Positions 21,419 to 32,442 of a stretch of DNA of 64,000 bases are shown here, piece by piece. Numbering within the stretch: position 1 is the stretch's first letter; every line of letters begins with the position of its first letter. Position numbers and translations under genes: made by a program. The notes under the pieces were generated by a model. The model did no database searches. It was not told where the DNA came from and saw only the letters and a program-made list of their open reading frames with translations. Origin of the DNA: Pyrenopolyporus hunteri (lineage: Eukaryota > Ascomycota > Sordariomycetes > Xylariales > Hypoxylaceae); NCBI GenBank assembly GCA_902806595.1, contig CADCXC010000047.1, positions 186,001 through 250,000 of the forward strand, read 5' to 3'.

Positions 21419-22109
21419 TTTCCGCTTACACGTTCATGGGGGTCACGGATCAACGACCTCGCTGACCTTGACCCCAGTTTCGTTTTGTCTTGGGTCTGAC
21501 ATCGTAATTCTATTTGCGGTCCTTATCAATTTTTGCATGTTCTGGGGATGGTTCCCTGGGGAGCACGCAGGCCAGTCCCGCTCGGAGCGCGCAAATCACC
21601 ACGATCAACGCAGCCTACAGCGCGTTTGGAGTATAATTACGTTCTCTATCTCCGGGCGGGATGGCGAATATGTGGCTTTCGTATAACCCCTACCTAGGGG
21701 CCAGACTTACCTACCTACCTTCGAATAGATTTCGGGAGGAGACGGATTAACAACTTTAATAGGCGTTCTGAGAGCGCGCACAAGCCTTTGAACCTCAGAG
21801 TTCCATATAGGTAGGTTTCGTATAGGTAGGTACAATGTGCCTGCTAGGTAGGGAGCTCGGGCAAAATTGCAATTAATCCCATCTCAAGGTTGACTTAGCC
21901 ACTCCCAACCGTCCGGCCTGGAATGTGATAGGCTCAGCTACCGAGAATAACGCATATCTGGCGAGACACAGCTCAGTATCCCTCTTTGTGTCTTTCTCGG
22001 TGAGACCCTGCATGCGGGGGCTGGTGTTATCATAACAAGCCGCGCGATATGAGGACGCTAATCCGGGGCATGCACGGAGGGCATCGAGGGCGGAGCTAAC
22101 ATACAGATA

Positions 22110-22117
22110 CTGATAAG
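22110..22117 (+). promoter_or_regulatory. Promoter-proximal GATA-factor site (CTGATAAG)
   Basis: This site lies 172 bp upstream of the DUR3 ATG and about 60 bp upstream of the TATATAAT box, the position expected for nitrogen-metabolite control by an AreA-type activator. Confidence 0.55.
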
Positions 22118-22288
22118 AAATATATATTATACATCAGATAGGGACCCCTGAACTTGATCCGGTGAGTTTGGAGGCTATATAATGCCGTACCTGGCAGACA
22201 GCTGTATCTGGATCCCCGGATTATCATCCTCTGGTTGAGCGTTGCCTTGCTTGTTGGCCTTCTCATTCTCACTTCAGCTTAAGGGAAA

Positions 22289-24566
22289 ATGGCGGCCGAA
22301 ACAGTCGGCGCGCCCTTGGATCAGGGCGTCGGGTATGGAATCGTCCTTGGTCTGGGATTTGGGTTTGCTCTTGGAATGGTAAGCAGTTGCATTCGCATAT
22401 CGCTCTCAGCGTTTAGCGATTCCGTCCGTACGAGGATGGCGTCAAAACCAAATCTTAGATTGCTTTTTGCTGTCATGTATCTTCGGAATTATGTCCTGAT
22501 TACCCTCTCTTAGATCCTAGTCACATTCATCCTCAAGCGGTACAACTCGGAACTCCAAACGTCTGAAATGTTCAACACTGCTGGTCGCACGGTAAAGAGC
22601 GGATTAGTCGGGTCTGCGGTCGTGTCTTCGTGGACTTGGGCGGCTACGCTTCTACAGAGCACTGGTGTCTGTTATAGATATGGTGTTTCGGGTCCGTTCT
22701 GGTACGCATCGGGAGCAACGGTTCAGATTCTTCTCTTCGCGACCTTAGCCATCGAGCTGAAACGACGCGCACCCAATGCGCATACGTACCTTGAAGTGTG
22801 AGTTCTTAACGTCGGCAGCAGAACCAGAAGCCCGGGACTAATGGCAAGAAAAAAAAAGTGTCAAAGCTCGATACGGGACTATCCCTCACGTTGTTTTCGT
22901 GGTCTTCGGCCTCGCGACCAACATACTCGTCAGTCTCATGCTAGTTGTCGGTGGCTCCGCCACAGTAAGCGCCCTCACGGGAATGCACACTATTGCTGCT
23001 ATATACCTCCTCCCTGTTGGCGTTATCGCTTATACTCTTGTTGGCGGATTGAAGGCGACTATTTTAACCGACTGGATTCACACTTTCATCCTGCTCATTA
23101 TCATCATCATCTTCTCTCTGACGGCCTACGCATCATCTGACAAGCTGGGCTCCCCATCCGCCGTCTATGATCTTCTGGTCGAGGCTGCTCTGAACCATCC
23201 GGTCGAGGGCAATGCCCAGGGCAGCTACTTAACCATGCGTTCGAAAGAGGGGGCCATCTTTTTTGTTATCAACATCGTCGGCAATTTCGGTACGGTTTTC
23301 CTCGACAACGGATACTATAACAAGGCCATCGCTGCTTCGCCCGTACATGCGCTCCCTGGCTACATCCTCGGTGGCCTTAGCTGGTTTGCGATCCCCTGGC
23401 TAACCGCTACGACTCTGGGCCTCAGCGCTCTAGCTCTAGAGAATACGCCGGCGTTCCCGACGTACCCGCACCGCATGTCCGAGGCCGATGTCTCAGCCGG
23501 GCTTGTTCTGCCGTATGCCGCTGTCGCTTTGCTTGGCAAAGGAGGCGCGGTGGCTACGCTCCTCATTATTTTCATGGCTGTGACATCCGCCACCTCGTCT
23601 GAACTGATCGCCGTCTCCTCCATCTTCACCTACGATCTCTACCGCACCTATTTCAAGCCCGACGCTAGCGGGAGACGCCTTATCTACATGTCCCACGTTA
23701 TCGTTGTGGCGTATGCGCTCTTCATTTCAACATTCTCCGTTGGTCTCTACTACGCGGGAATTTCAATGGGCTACCTGTATCTCATGATGGGCTGCATTAT
23801 CTCGTCGGCTGTAATACCGGCGACACTGACGCTCCTATGGAAGGGGCAGAACAAGTGGGCGGCAGCGTTGTCCCCTATCTTCGGACTCGCATTTGCCTTG
23901 GTGGCATGGCTTGTTACTGCCCGGAAAGAATGTGGCGCTTTGGACGTCATATGTACGGGATCTAATAACCCCATGCTTGCCGGGAACGTCGTTGCTCTTC
24001 TCTCGCCTCTCGCCCTCATCCCTGTCTTCACCCTCATCTTCGGGGTGGATAACTACGATTGGAAATCGATGATGGCCATTCGCAGAGGTGACGACCACGA
24101 TCTCGCTACCACGGCCGGCATAGACCTGGAACAGACAGTGGGAGGGCACGTGGAGTCGGAAAATGAGTTCACCGAGGAGCAGTCGAAGCTGGCGCGGGCC
24201 AGCAAAATTTCTAAGTGGACGACGGTTGTGCTGACACTCTCATTCCTGGTCGTATGGCCGTTCCCGATGTATGGTAGCAGCTACGTGTTCTCAAAGCCCT
24301 TCTTCACCGGATGGATCACCGTGGGCATTATTTGGATCTTCTGCTCTCTCGGCGCCGTCGGGCTATTCCCTGTTTTCGAGGGCCGGCAGACGCTGGCGAG
24401 GACTCTCAAGGCGATTGCGCTTGATCTGTCAGGCAAAAGACACGTCAAGGCAATCCGTGCGGAGAATGAGGCGATCAGCATTCAAGGGAAGGCTGCTTCT
24501 GGCACCGAGACTCCGCCTGTTGCGACGAAGCCCGCCAAGACGGGAACAGGCGAGAAACCCGAGTGA
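22289..24566 (+). CDS. DUR3: Urea active transporter, DUR3 type (sodium:solute symporter family)
   Basis: This plasma-membrane proton-coupled high-affinity urea permease belongs to the SSS family. Exons 22289..22378, 22514..22797 and 22859..24566 give 693 aa, normal for fungal DUR3. The second intron ends in an A-tract followed by AAG, which restores LEVVKARYGTIPHVVF in phase. Typical stretches are YNSELQTSEMFNTAGRTVKS, SSWTWAATLLQSTGVCYRYG, VGGLKATILTDWIHTFILLI, GNFGTVFLDNGYYNKAIAAS and VTSATSSELIAVSSIFTYDL. About 14-15 hydrophobic segments are visible, with a hydrophilic C-terminal tail. The upstream region carries several GATA sites, fitting nitrogen catabolite control. Urea is the family substrate; polyamine transport is an alternative seen in some members. 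Confidence 0.93.
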
Positions 24567-25302
24567 GTGTGGATGTAGGTCAGGTTGAGCGTTTGCAATT
24601 GTGAAAAGACACACGACAGGCCGTGATGTAGGAAGATACCCATTAGGTTACGTAGATTCTCGAGTAGTAGGTATTATATACCTATATAAGTATATATATA
24701 TTCGAAGGGAAGAAAAAAAAAAATCGTCTTTCCTCCACAAGCATTTTTGAAAGATCCTTACCTACCTAGGTATGTAGCTAGGTGCTTATTGACGGCAGGC
24801 AATTCAATTTTATCCTTTTTTTGGAGGAAGTCCTTCACGAAGAACATGACGAAGGATATCATTTAAGAGACAAGGGAAGGCGCATACAAACCGAGAATGT
24901 GATTTCGAGAGCGCTGTGTAACTTCCGTTCGTGTGTTAATTACCTCCTAGGTACCTACAATACCTCGTATATAGGTACCTAATTAAAGGCAGGCACGAGG
25001 CGCACTACGTAGGTGCTAGACTCGAGGAAAGAACGAAGGACCAAACCAGGACCAAACCAGGACCCGAGGGCGAGTGGCTTGAAATCAAAGACTTCTCCAA
25101 TCTCGCCCCTTCTATTATTCTAGCATTTAAACCCGAGTAGTCGGGACTCGACTTGGACAACGACGTTGCGATAAGAGCCCGTTACCAACCCATCACTCAA
25201 ACTCGGCAACCAGCTAGTCACTTGACCCTTCCCAACAATCGCTGGCCGCCGTCGCATCGCGCCTCATCGAGTTCATCTTTAAATTTCCTCGTCCCGAAAA
25301 AT
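24567..25302. other. Intergenic stretch with TAGGTA motifs
   Basis: It contains the DUR3 3' region and the upstream region of the next gene. AT-rich TATATA runs occur at about 24670-24700, an A-tract at 24713-24723 and TAGGTA motifs at about 24757-24785 and 24945-24980. A CCAGGACCAAA unit is doubled at about 25040-25060. No gene supported. Confidence 0.45.
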
Positions 25303-25862
25303 ATGCCTCCTAAGCGTAGGTTACATACAATCCCTTGCCTACCCTAGGGGTGGCTGAATACTAAGTATAATATGTAGGATCTGCCGAGGACGGCGAGTCC
25401 AAGACTCTGAAGAAACAGAAGACGGGTACCGCATCGTCCGAGGCTCCAAGCGCCGCTCCTGCGCCCAATCAAGGATCTCTTGACCCCAAGATCGTTAGAG
25501 CCAAGGCATATGCACTCCGTGCCTTGGTCTATCGCCAGATCAAGAAACAGATGAAATGGGTGCCATCCTGCCGCCGGGGAACTGCCCGATTCTCGTACAC
25601 CTCAAGCGTACAGAACGCCGACGTCTTCTTCCGCATGTTCCGCCTGGAGCCTACCGACGCTAAAGGAAAGAAATGGAAGCAGAAGAAGATGCCCGTTGAC
25701 GACTTCGAGTCCTGCATCGGCCAAGTCGAGGCATCTATCCGATACGGCTCTCTCCGTATTATGGGCCCTTACGTCAATCTCAAATGGGATGAAGAAGACA
25801 ACATGTTCACTGTCAGCGGAAAGCATGGCCTTTCGCAACTCCGCTCATACAGCGAGGAGTAA
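25303..25862 (+). CDS. Hypothetical basic protein with conserved-looking C-terminal domain
   Basis: Exons 25303..25315 and 25378..25862 give 165 aa. The first coding exon is 13 bases (MPPK plus one base), with a GTAGGT donor and a TATGTAG acceptor. Residues 1-40 are Lys/Ala/Ser-rich and look like a nuclear or disordered tail (PPKRSAEDGESKTLKKQKTG). Residues 45-165 form a compact, evenly composed domain with VRAKAYALRALVYRQIKKQM, CRRGTARFSYTSSVQNADVF and SIRYGSLRIMGPYVNLKWDE. I cannot name the family. Coding is well supported because codon use, splice signals and composition agree over the whole frame. Confidence 0.7.
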
Positions 25863-26437
25863 TTGGGGGAGGGGGGGCTAAGTCATTGGCCGTTCGCCGC
25901 CTCATTGAGCGTAAATGGCGCCTTGGGGTACTGTTCATCGTTGTTCCATGTTGCCCGACAGTTCGTTGGATTGGTCTCTACTCTCATCGTCATCGCCATA
26001 CGTGTTACCTACCTAGGTAGGTAGATAGGGGGGAAGGGGGTGTTGTTCTGGTCTGATGTCAGCTAGGGACCTACGCTATAGCTAGTGAGATAAATATGCG
26101 TTCGCATTGATTCCGGCCAGAACTTGCTTTGCCGTTCTACTAAATAGAGCCACGATAAGCCAACGTCGATTTATATCCCTCTAAACAGCTCAGAATTCGA
26201 CGGTGTTAGATGCCTGGTGAAAATCGATATGTCTAAGGTAGTATGTCTTCATCCTAATTCGGACCCTCATACGTACTATGTGGATGAGAGATTTGATTCC
26301 TCGCAGCATAATTGTAGATAACTGAGACGAGGAAGTGAGTGATATATCTATCGGTATTATGCAACTGGTATGGCTGGTCCGCAATATAGACGTGCCTACG
26401 TGCACAGACCCTATCTCTCCTGGATCCCAGCATAGTC

Positions 26438-26502
26438 GCACACGCAACGCACGCGCGCACGCAGACACACATATACACATATACACGCGCACACATACAC
26501 AT
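26438..26502 (+). repeat. CA/CG-rich microsatellite
   Basis: Alternating CACA, CGCG and TATACA units make an imperfect purine-pyrimidine alternating tract, which could adopt Z-form DNA. Confidence 0.75.
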
Positions 26503-27756
26503 GCGGCTGAATAGGTTGTGACGAGCCAGGGTCCCGAATGCATTAGGGGTCGATCATTGGTAAGTCAACCCGGGATTTCCCAGCTCTCCAACCTGAATCG
26601 GGCGGAGTCGGCTGTCGAGATCTGCGATACCTCCCCCATCACGTCCCTGGTGCTTTGGCGATGGAGGTGGGGAGTGCGTGGGTTTCTACCCGGGTAGACT
26701 ACGGTGGTAGCGTATGAATACCTAATCAAGTAGTCTTCGAAACTACCGGGAGGTAGGTAACGTCGCGTTCCGCGTTTGATCTCCAATGCAGAATTTCTCG
26801 CCATGTGCGACTGTCTATCTGTTGGTATATTTCCTAGATCCAAAGACCAATACCAGCCAAGGCGCTTGGCGAATACTCTTTAGACAATGCCGTTTACCGA
26901 CCTAAGCGGAGGTCGGCAGTCGAGGGATAAAAGGACGAAGAGTTCGCAAGGACTTGCCCGATCGAGAAGGAATTCTGTGACGCTTATAGATGCTAGAATG
27001 ATAAGCCATTGGGGAACGTCACGCAAGAAAAACAGGGCGAGACTAGATGGGGGGAGGAAAAGGTAGTACCCTCCTCGAAACCCCACTTAAGCCTACAGGT
27101 AAGGCTCGGTAGTGTATATATAAAAAGGGGGGAATATGGATGATGTGCGCGGGCAAGGCCAAATAAAGAATGGCTACATGTAGGCAAGTAGGTACCTAGA
27201 TAGTCAGTATACCTAGGTACCTACGTAGGTACATGTAAGTATCGATCATGCAAGTTCAACCCCTTTTACTACTATATGTAGGTACATGTACGTATGTATA
27301 ATACATCTTCCCCCCTCCCCAAGATATACATACCCCACCCCCAACCCGCACCGCTGTACCGAACCGGACCGGGTGTAGCGGTCTTCTGATCTAAGATAGG
27401 CCTTCTCGTTCTGGTACCGAGCCCGACAGAGATCACACACATACGTGCATATCTTCTCCTCGTGGGCTAACTATATCCAGGATATCGAGCGGTTGCCCAA
27501 TCGTTTTCTACGTGTTCTACGTTTGTACACGCCCGAGGCCTCCCGGACCTTTCAGGGTACCTAGGTCAGTAAGGTATATAAATTGGGGTTAGAAGGTCGA
27601 GCCAGGGGGACCGTTTTGAGTTTACCTAGGTACCTACCTTGCATAGGTGTATCAGTTGAGCTAATAGTATTATTAGTTATAACGACCTTACATAAGGCAC
27701 CTGCCTGTTTACCGTTATATGACCGGATCGTTGTCTTGTCGTGACGAGTCTTACAT

Positions 27757-27836
27757 CTACCTCTAACCGTCTCTAACCATCTCTGTCTATTTCTGTCTAC
27801 CTTTGTCTATTCTTGTCTATTTCTGTCTAGCTCTGT
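27757..27836 (+). repeat. TCTGTCTATT-type tandem repeat upstream of amine oxidase
   Basis: About eight imperfect units of 9-10 bp, starting as CTCTAACC and becoming TGTCTATTTC. The pyrimidine strand is the coding strand of the downstream gene, so it may form part of its 5' leader or promoter. Confidence 0.7.
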
Positions 27837-27949
27837 GGCATTCTCGTAGTACTCGGAGCCGACGAAAAAAGTATAAAATAAAAGAAACGGGACGGAATAT
27901 AGCAATTATCTACCTACCTACCTACATACATACATACCTACTTACCCAG

Positions 27950-30370
27950 ATGCAATCGAAAATGACCATCAGTCAAGGATCAGCGATACCTCACCCTTTA
28001 CGGCCGCTATCAGCTGACGAGCTGTCGAAAGCGCGGGATATTATCATCAAGGAGCAGGGGGGTGACAACATCGCCTTCTTCTTCCGCTCCGCCGTCGTCG
28101 ACGAGCCTAATAGGGCGGATCTAACCGCCTTTCTGGCCGCCGAGCATGAGGGCCGGGTGCCCGAGGCCATCCCGCCTAGACAGGTTAAGCTGCTGTACGA
28201 TACAATCAAAGATGGCAAGGCTCAGCTCACGGAGACGGTTGTCGACGTCGATGCCGGGGCTGTTCGGACCACCCAGGTGTTTGAGTCGCGATATCAAACC
28301 AGCTACACGGCAGCAGAATTCGGCATGTTCCAGGAGGCCTGCGTCTCGTCGGAGTTGTTTAAATCTGCACTGGAAGAATTCGTCCTACCAGATAACTTGG
28401 TCGTCACGATAGATCCGTGGCCATATGGCGGACCCGATCCGGACGAAGACATCCCTCGCTACATGCAGGGCCTGGTATACGCCCGCGATACTACTAAGAA
28501 CAACATTGACTCTAACCACTACTCTTACCCGCTCCCTATAATCCCAATCATGGATGTTGCCACAAAGAAGCTGGTGAGAGTCGATCGCCTCGCCACGGGG
28601 GGGCTTAACGACGGCTTGTATCCGAGCCCCCGAGGAGAGAAGCCCAAGAAACTATTCGAGAACTGCAAGCCGGCAGAATACCTTCCAGAGCTGCTAGACC
28701 AACCTTTTCGTGCCGATCTTAAGCCCATAAACATCATCCAGCCAGAGGGCGCCTCTTTCAAGGTACATGGCGACAACCTCGTTGAATGGCAAAAATGGCG
28801 TTTCCGCGTCGGGTTCACGTACCGCGAAGGTGCCGTCCTCCATGACGTGTGCTACGATAACCGGCCCATAATATACCGATTGTCTTTCTCCGAGATGACG
28901 GTGCCGTACGGCGATCCTCGTCCGCCCTTCCAGCGCAAGCAGGCCTTCGACTTTGGGGACGGCGGAATCGGACGCGCGGCGAACAATCTTAAGCTGGGAT
29001 GCGATTGTTTAGGCGCGATACACTACTTCGACTACGTAATGGCAAATTCGGAAGGCAAACCCGACCTGGCAAAGAACGTGATCTGCCTGCATGAGCAGGA
29101 CAACGGCATTGGCTGGAAACACACTAACTTCAGAACGAACCGTGCTGTAGTGACACGCCTGCGAGAGCTTGTCGTGCAGTTCGTCGCCACGCTGGCAAAC
29201 TATGAGTACGTGTTCGCCTACAAGCTAGACACGGCTGGCAGTATCACGGTCGAGACGCGGGCTACGGGCATCGTGAGCGTCGTACCGATCGATGAGGGGA
29301 AATCGTCGGCATATGGCAACATTGTGAACCCAGGCGTGCTAGCGCAAAACCACCAGCACATCTTCGCAGTGCGCATCGACCCGAGCATCGATTCGTACGG
29401 AGCCGACGACACAGCCGTCGTCATCGAGGAGAGCCATCCCGTACCCATGAACCCCGAGACGAACCCGCACGGCAACGGCTACGAAATCCGCCGCCGACGC
29501 ATCGAGCGCGCTGGGTTTGCCGATGCCGAGCCGAAGCTGAACCGCATCGTGCGCTTAGAGAACGCGACCAAGAAGAATCGCATCAGCGGTAAGAACGTGG
29601 GCTACAAGCTCGTTCCTAGCGCTACACAGCTCCTACTTGCGGATGAAAGGAGCGTGCAGGCGGCGCGGGCCCCCTTCGCAAAGCACCACTTGTGGTTTAC
29701 GGGATATAGGGATGGCGAACTGTGGGCTGCGGGGGAATTCACGAATCAGGCACCGCGGGAGGAAGGCGGAGTGAAGACGATGGTTGAGAGAGGGGATTGG
29801 TTCGTCGGCGGTAGCGAAATCGAGGGCGCGAATGGAACTGCGAATAACGCGGATGCTTCTAGTAACGGGGACGTGGTGGGCGAGAAGAAGGGGAGGAAGA
29901 GCAGTCCCGTCGTTTGGAGCGTTTTTGGCCTTACACACAACCCGCGGGTTGAGGATTGGCCCGTGATGTAAGCACGAGCCCCCCCCAATTGCCCCTTTTT
30001 TTTAGGCATTACTAAGAAGAGTTCGATTTCACACAGGCCCGTTGAGATCCATCAGCTTCATCTCCGCCCGGCCGACTTCTTCACCAGGAACCCGGCGCTA
30101 GATGTTCCGAGTACTAGGGACGAGAGTAGCGTGCTGGTACCTTGCTGCGATGCTGAGGGGACTGGAACAAACGGGACGCAACAGTCAAGTACTTGCTGTA
30201 GTAGCACAAACCCCCAGACCGACAGCGCTGTCCAGAAGGACCCGGTAGCGCATCTCCAGGGAACGGGACCGGATATCGATCCAAAGGGTGTTCCAGCCGG
30301 AACGTCCAAAGAGAAGAAGCGATTGTCGGCGACACTGTCAAGCTTACTAAATTGGAAGAATGACTCTTGA
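27950..30370 (+). CDS. Copper amine oxidase (primary-amine oxidase)
   Basis: The enzyme oxidises primary amines to aldehydes with release of ammonia and hydrogen peroxide, using copper and a self-made topaquinone. Exons 27950..29967 and 30037..30370 give 783 aa; the intron (GTAAGC, ACTAAG branch, ACACAG) restores DWPVMPVE. The topaquinone precursor is Tyr418 in LANYEY. Copper ligands are His468 and His470 in QNHQHIF and His663 in LTHNP. The catalytic base is Asp334 in KQAFDFGDGG. An N-terminal N2/N3 region precedes the catalytic domain. The last about 70 residues are unusual, with Cys pairs (VPCCDAEG, STCCSS) beyond the usual end. A second ATG at 27962 has a better context and would remove four residues. 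No signal peptide is seen, and peroxisomal or cytosolic location is likely. Confidence 0.94.
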
Positions 30371-32442
30371 GTTCCACCCGCCTACGGTTCCAGACCTGTT
30401 TACCTACCTATTTACTGGATCACCTTTGGGCTACGCGGGAATGCTCGAAGGTATTTCCGGCCTGTTCGTCGGGATCATTCGAAGGGCATCTACTAATTTT
30501 ATTCGCACTTATTTCTCGAACTTCTCACGGCGGAGATGTTTTGATATAAAGTTACGACCGGGCATCCGCCCCGTAGGTAAATAGTAAAGCGGGGGTTCCC
30601 TTAGCCAAGCGCGCCTTTTCTAACCGACAAGAGAGATAACACGAATAACGAAGGCTCATTCGCTTGATATATTAACAGGGTAAATATTTTCGCTACAGAG
30701 CAGTACGGAATCTATCTAGACTGGCTAGATACGTAGGGTTTATGAGGGGGAGCTATCAGCGATTAGTTTAGGTGGTAGCTTAACTTTGAAGCGTGAAGAC
30801 GCTAGGTAGACATCTATCATACCATTGACTCATGTGGTATGCATGCTATTACATTTTTGTCCATGTTTTGTCTGGCGTCCGCTTATTTTTTATTTTTATT
30901 GATGCGCCTCGGAACTATGTCCGAGCAAGTTACGTATTCGATGGGTTGTATTGCTGCATGTGTCATACGTTTTCCTTGCCCAGGCGGACAACAGGGCAAT
31001 CTGTGAGTTGTTTGTGTTATACGCAATGTTGCGTTTGGTCTATCAACTCGTCCCACCCCGGGACTACACCGTAGATATGACGCGGTTATACGAGTAGGTA
31101 GGTACTAACCTAATGTATGTATTCGGATATGAATGTGCCCAGCAAACTATTGTTTCTAAGTACAGTCATCGATGGGCCATTAGTGGTAGGTAGGTAACCG
31201 TAAGTAAGCTTAGCTGAGGTCCCTACTTAGGTATACGTTATGTATAATCGCTTCTTCTTCTTACGTAGGTTTATATAATAGCTTTATAATGCTGACCTGT
31301 TATATGGAAATATTCTATACCTATTAGGCTTCGCTCTACTTGTCTTGCTATACTCGTCTTGCCAGTCTTATTTGAATTGGCTTTTGGGAGCAACATGTCA
31401 ATTCACATTTCCTAGTTGAGTGTCATTGAACGTACCCATGAATACGATGTATTGTACCCAGGTAGGTACATGTACCTAAAGTGCACTAAGTCCCAGAGAA
31501 ACTACCTATTTCGACTCAGCACCTACAACAACATACCTGCTGTACTCCCGGAGAGATTGCCCTAACATGGAACTGATTGCTAGGTACCTACCTACCTACC
31601 TAGGTATGCGAGGCGTAACTTTGGGCGTTACGCCCCGCGCCGTTGCTTGGTGGGGAGATACCCTATCACCCCACTCGGCGGCCGTCGGTGAGTTGGAACT
31701 TACTACCTAGGGTGGTTGGAATCTGGCTCGCACTATTATATTATGTACCTAATTACCTACCTAGGTAGGTACACAATGTTACGACATAGGTGTCTAGGTG
31801 GTACCTAGGTAGTTTATACACGTTGTTGATTAAGGTATTGAGTTGTTATTATACCGGTACTACAAATTAATGCTATAACCAATGTATACACGTCCCATGT
31901 TTAGATAGGTACCTAGAGGTATGTATTGCACGTGTAGTACGTACCTAGGTATGTATTGGATCGTCAGGCGTAAATATTATTATGTCATATCAACGGGGCC
32001 GCCTGTAGGTACCAAGCCATAGGGTAGCTCTCGGTGATAACGGCCCATGTTAGTCACCAACCACCTCCGAGCTACCCCTAACCTGGTACGGGTATGAGCA
32101 TGGATATGAACTATCGATAGCGCCAGCCTAAAAAAGAAACGAGGGAAATGGATCGATGAATGGAATCTTTTACATCATTGGATCGTATCTCCGAATTCCC
32201 CAATCGCTTCAGCTTTTCTGACTGTCTTCCCTTCTGCTAGCAAATTTCACTATACTTCCTTCTGTAGAGCTGTCGCGGATGTGACCAATCTCAATTGTTT
32301 CCCTGCTTTTTCTGCTTAACATCAGCAGCTCTTAGTAAATCAATCAGCCAAGTCGGACTACGCCAGATCATGAACGGCCGTCCGAAGCGCCCCTCCTTGA
32401 ATTGAACCTGCGTGCTCGGATATAACCGTCGAAAAAAGGAAG
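30371..32442. other. Intergenic stretch, very rich in TAGGTA/GGTACC
   Basis: About 2.1 kb without a supported gene. AT-rich sequence alternates with TAGGTA clusters at about 31090, 31180, 31460, 31581-31607, 31745-31810 and 31905-31960. An 80-codon frame at 30832-31074 has no domain. Confidence 0.45.
31581..31607. repeat. Palindromic TAGGTACC(TACC)nTAGGTA block
   Basis: TAGGTACCTA is followed by tandem CCTA units and ends in CCTAGGTATG. Both halves are self-complementary. Confidence 0.75.

Larger units (their letters stand above)
20887..22288. promoter_or_regulatory. Upstream region of the urea transporter gene
   Basis: This 1.4-kb stretch contains three CTGATAAG-type sites (21363, 21411, 22110), one further TTATCA at about 22221, an ATTGGCCAAT palindrome at 21396-21405 and a TATATAAT box at about 22177. 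TAGGTA microrepeats occur at about 20950, 21710 and 21810. An open frame at 21468-21686 has no support as a gene. Confidence 0.5.
25863..27949. other. Intergenic stretch with simple repeats
   Basis: About 2.1 kb without a supported gene. It contains a CA/CG-rich microsatellite at 26438-26502, TAGGTA blocks at about 26005-26025, 27185-27240 and 27620-27640, a TCTGTCTATT-type tandem repeat at 27757-27836 and a TACC/TACA array at 27909-27946 just before the amine oxidase ATG. Minus-strand frames at 26190-27440 look like low-complexity readings of these repeats. Confidence 0.45.
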
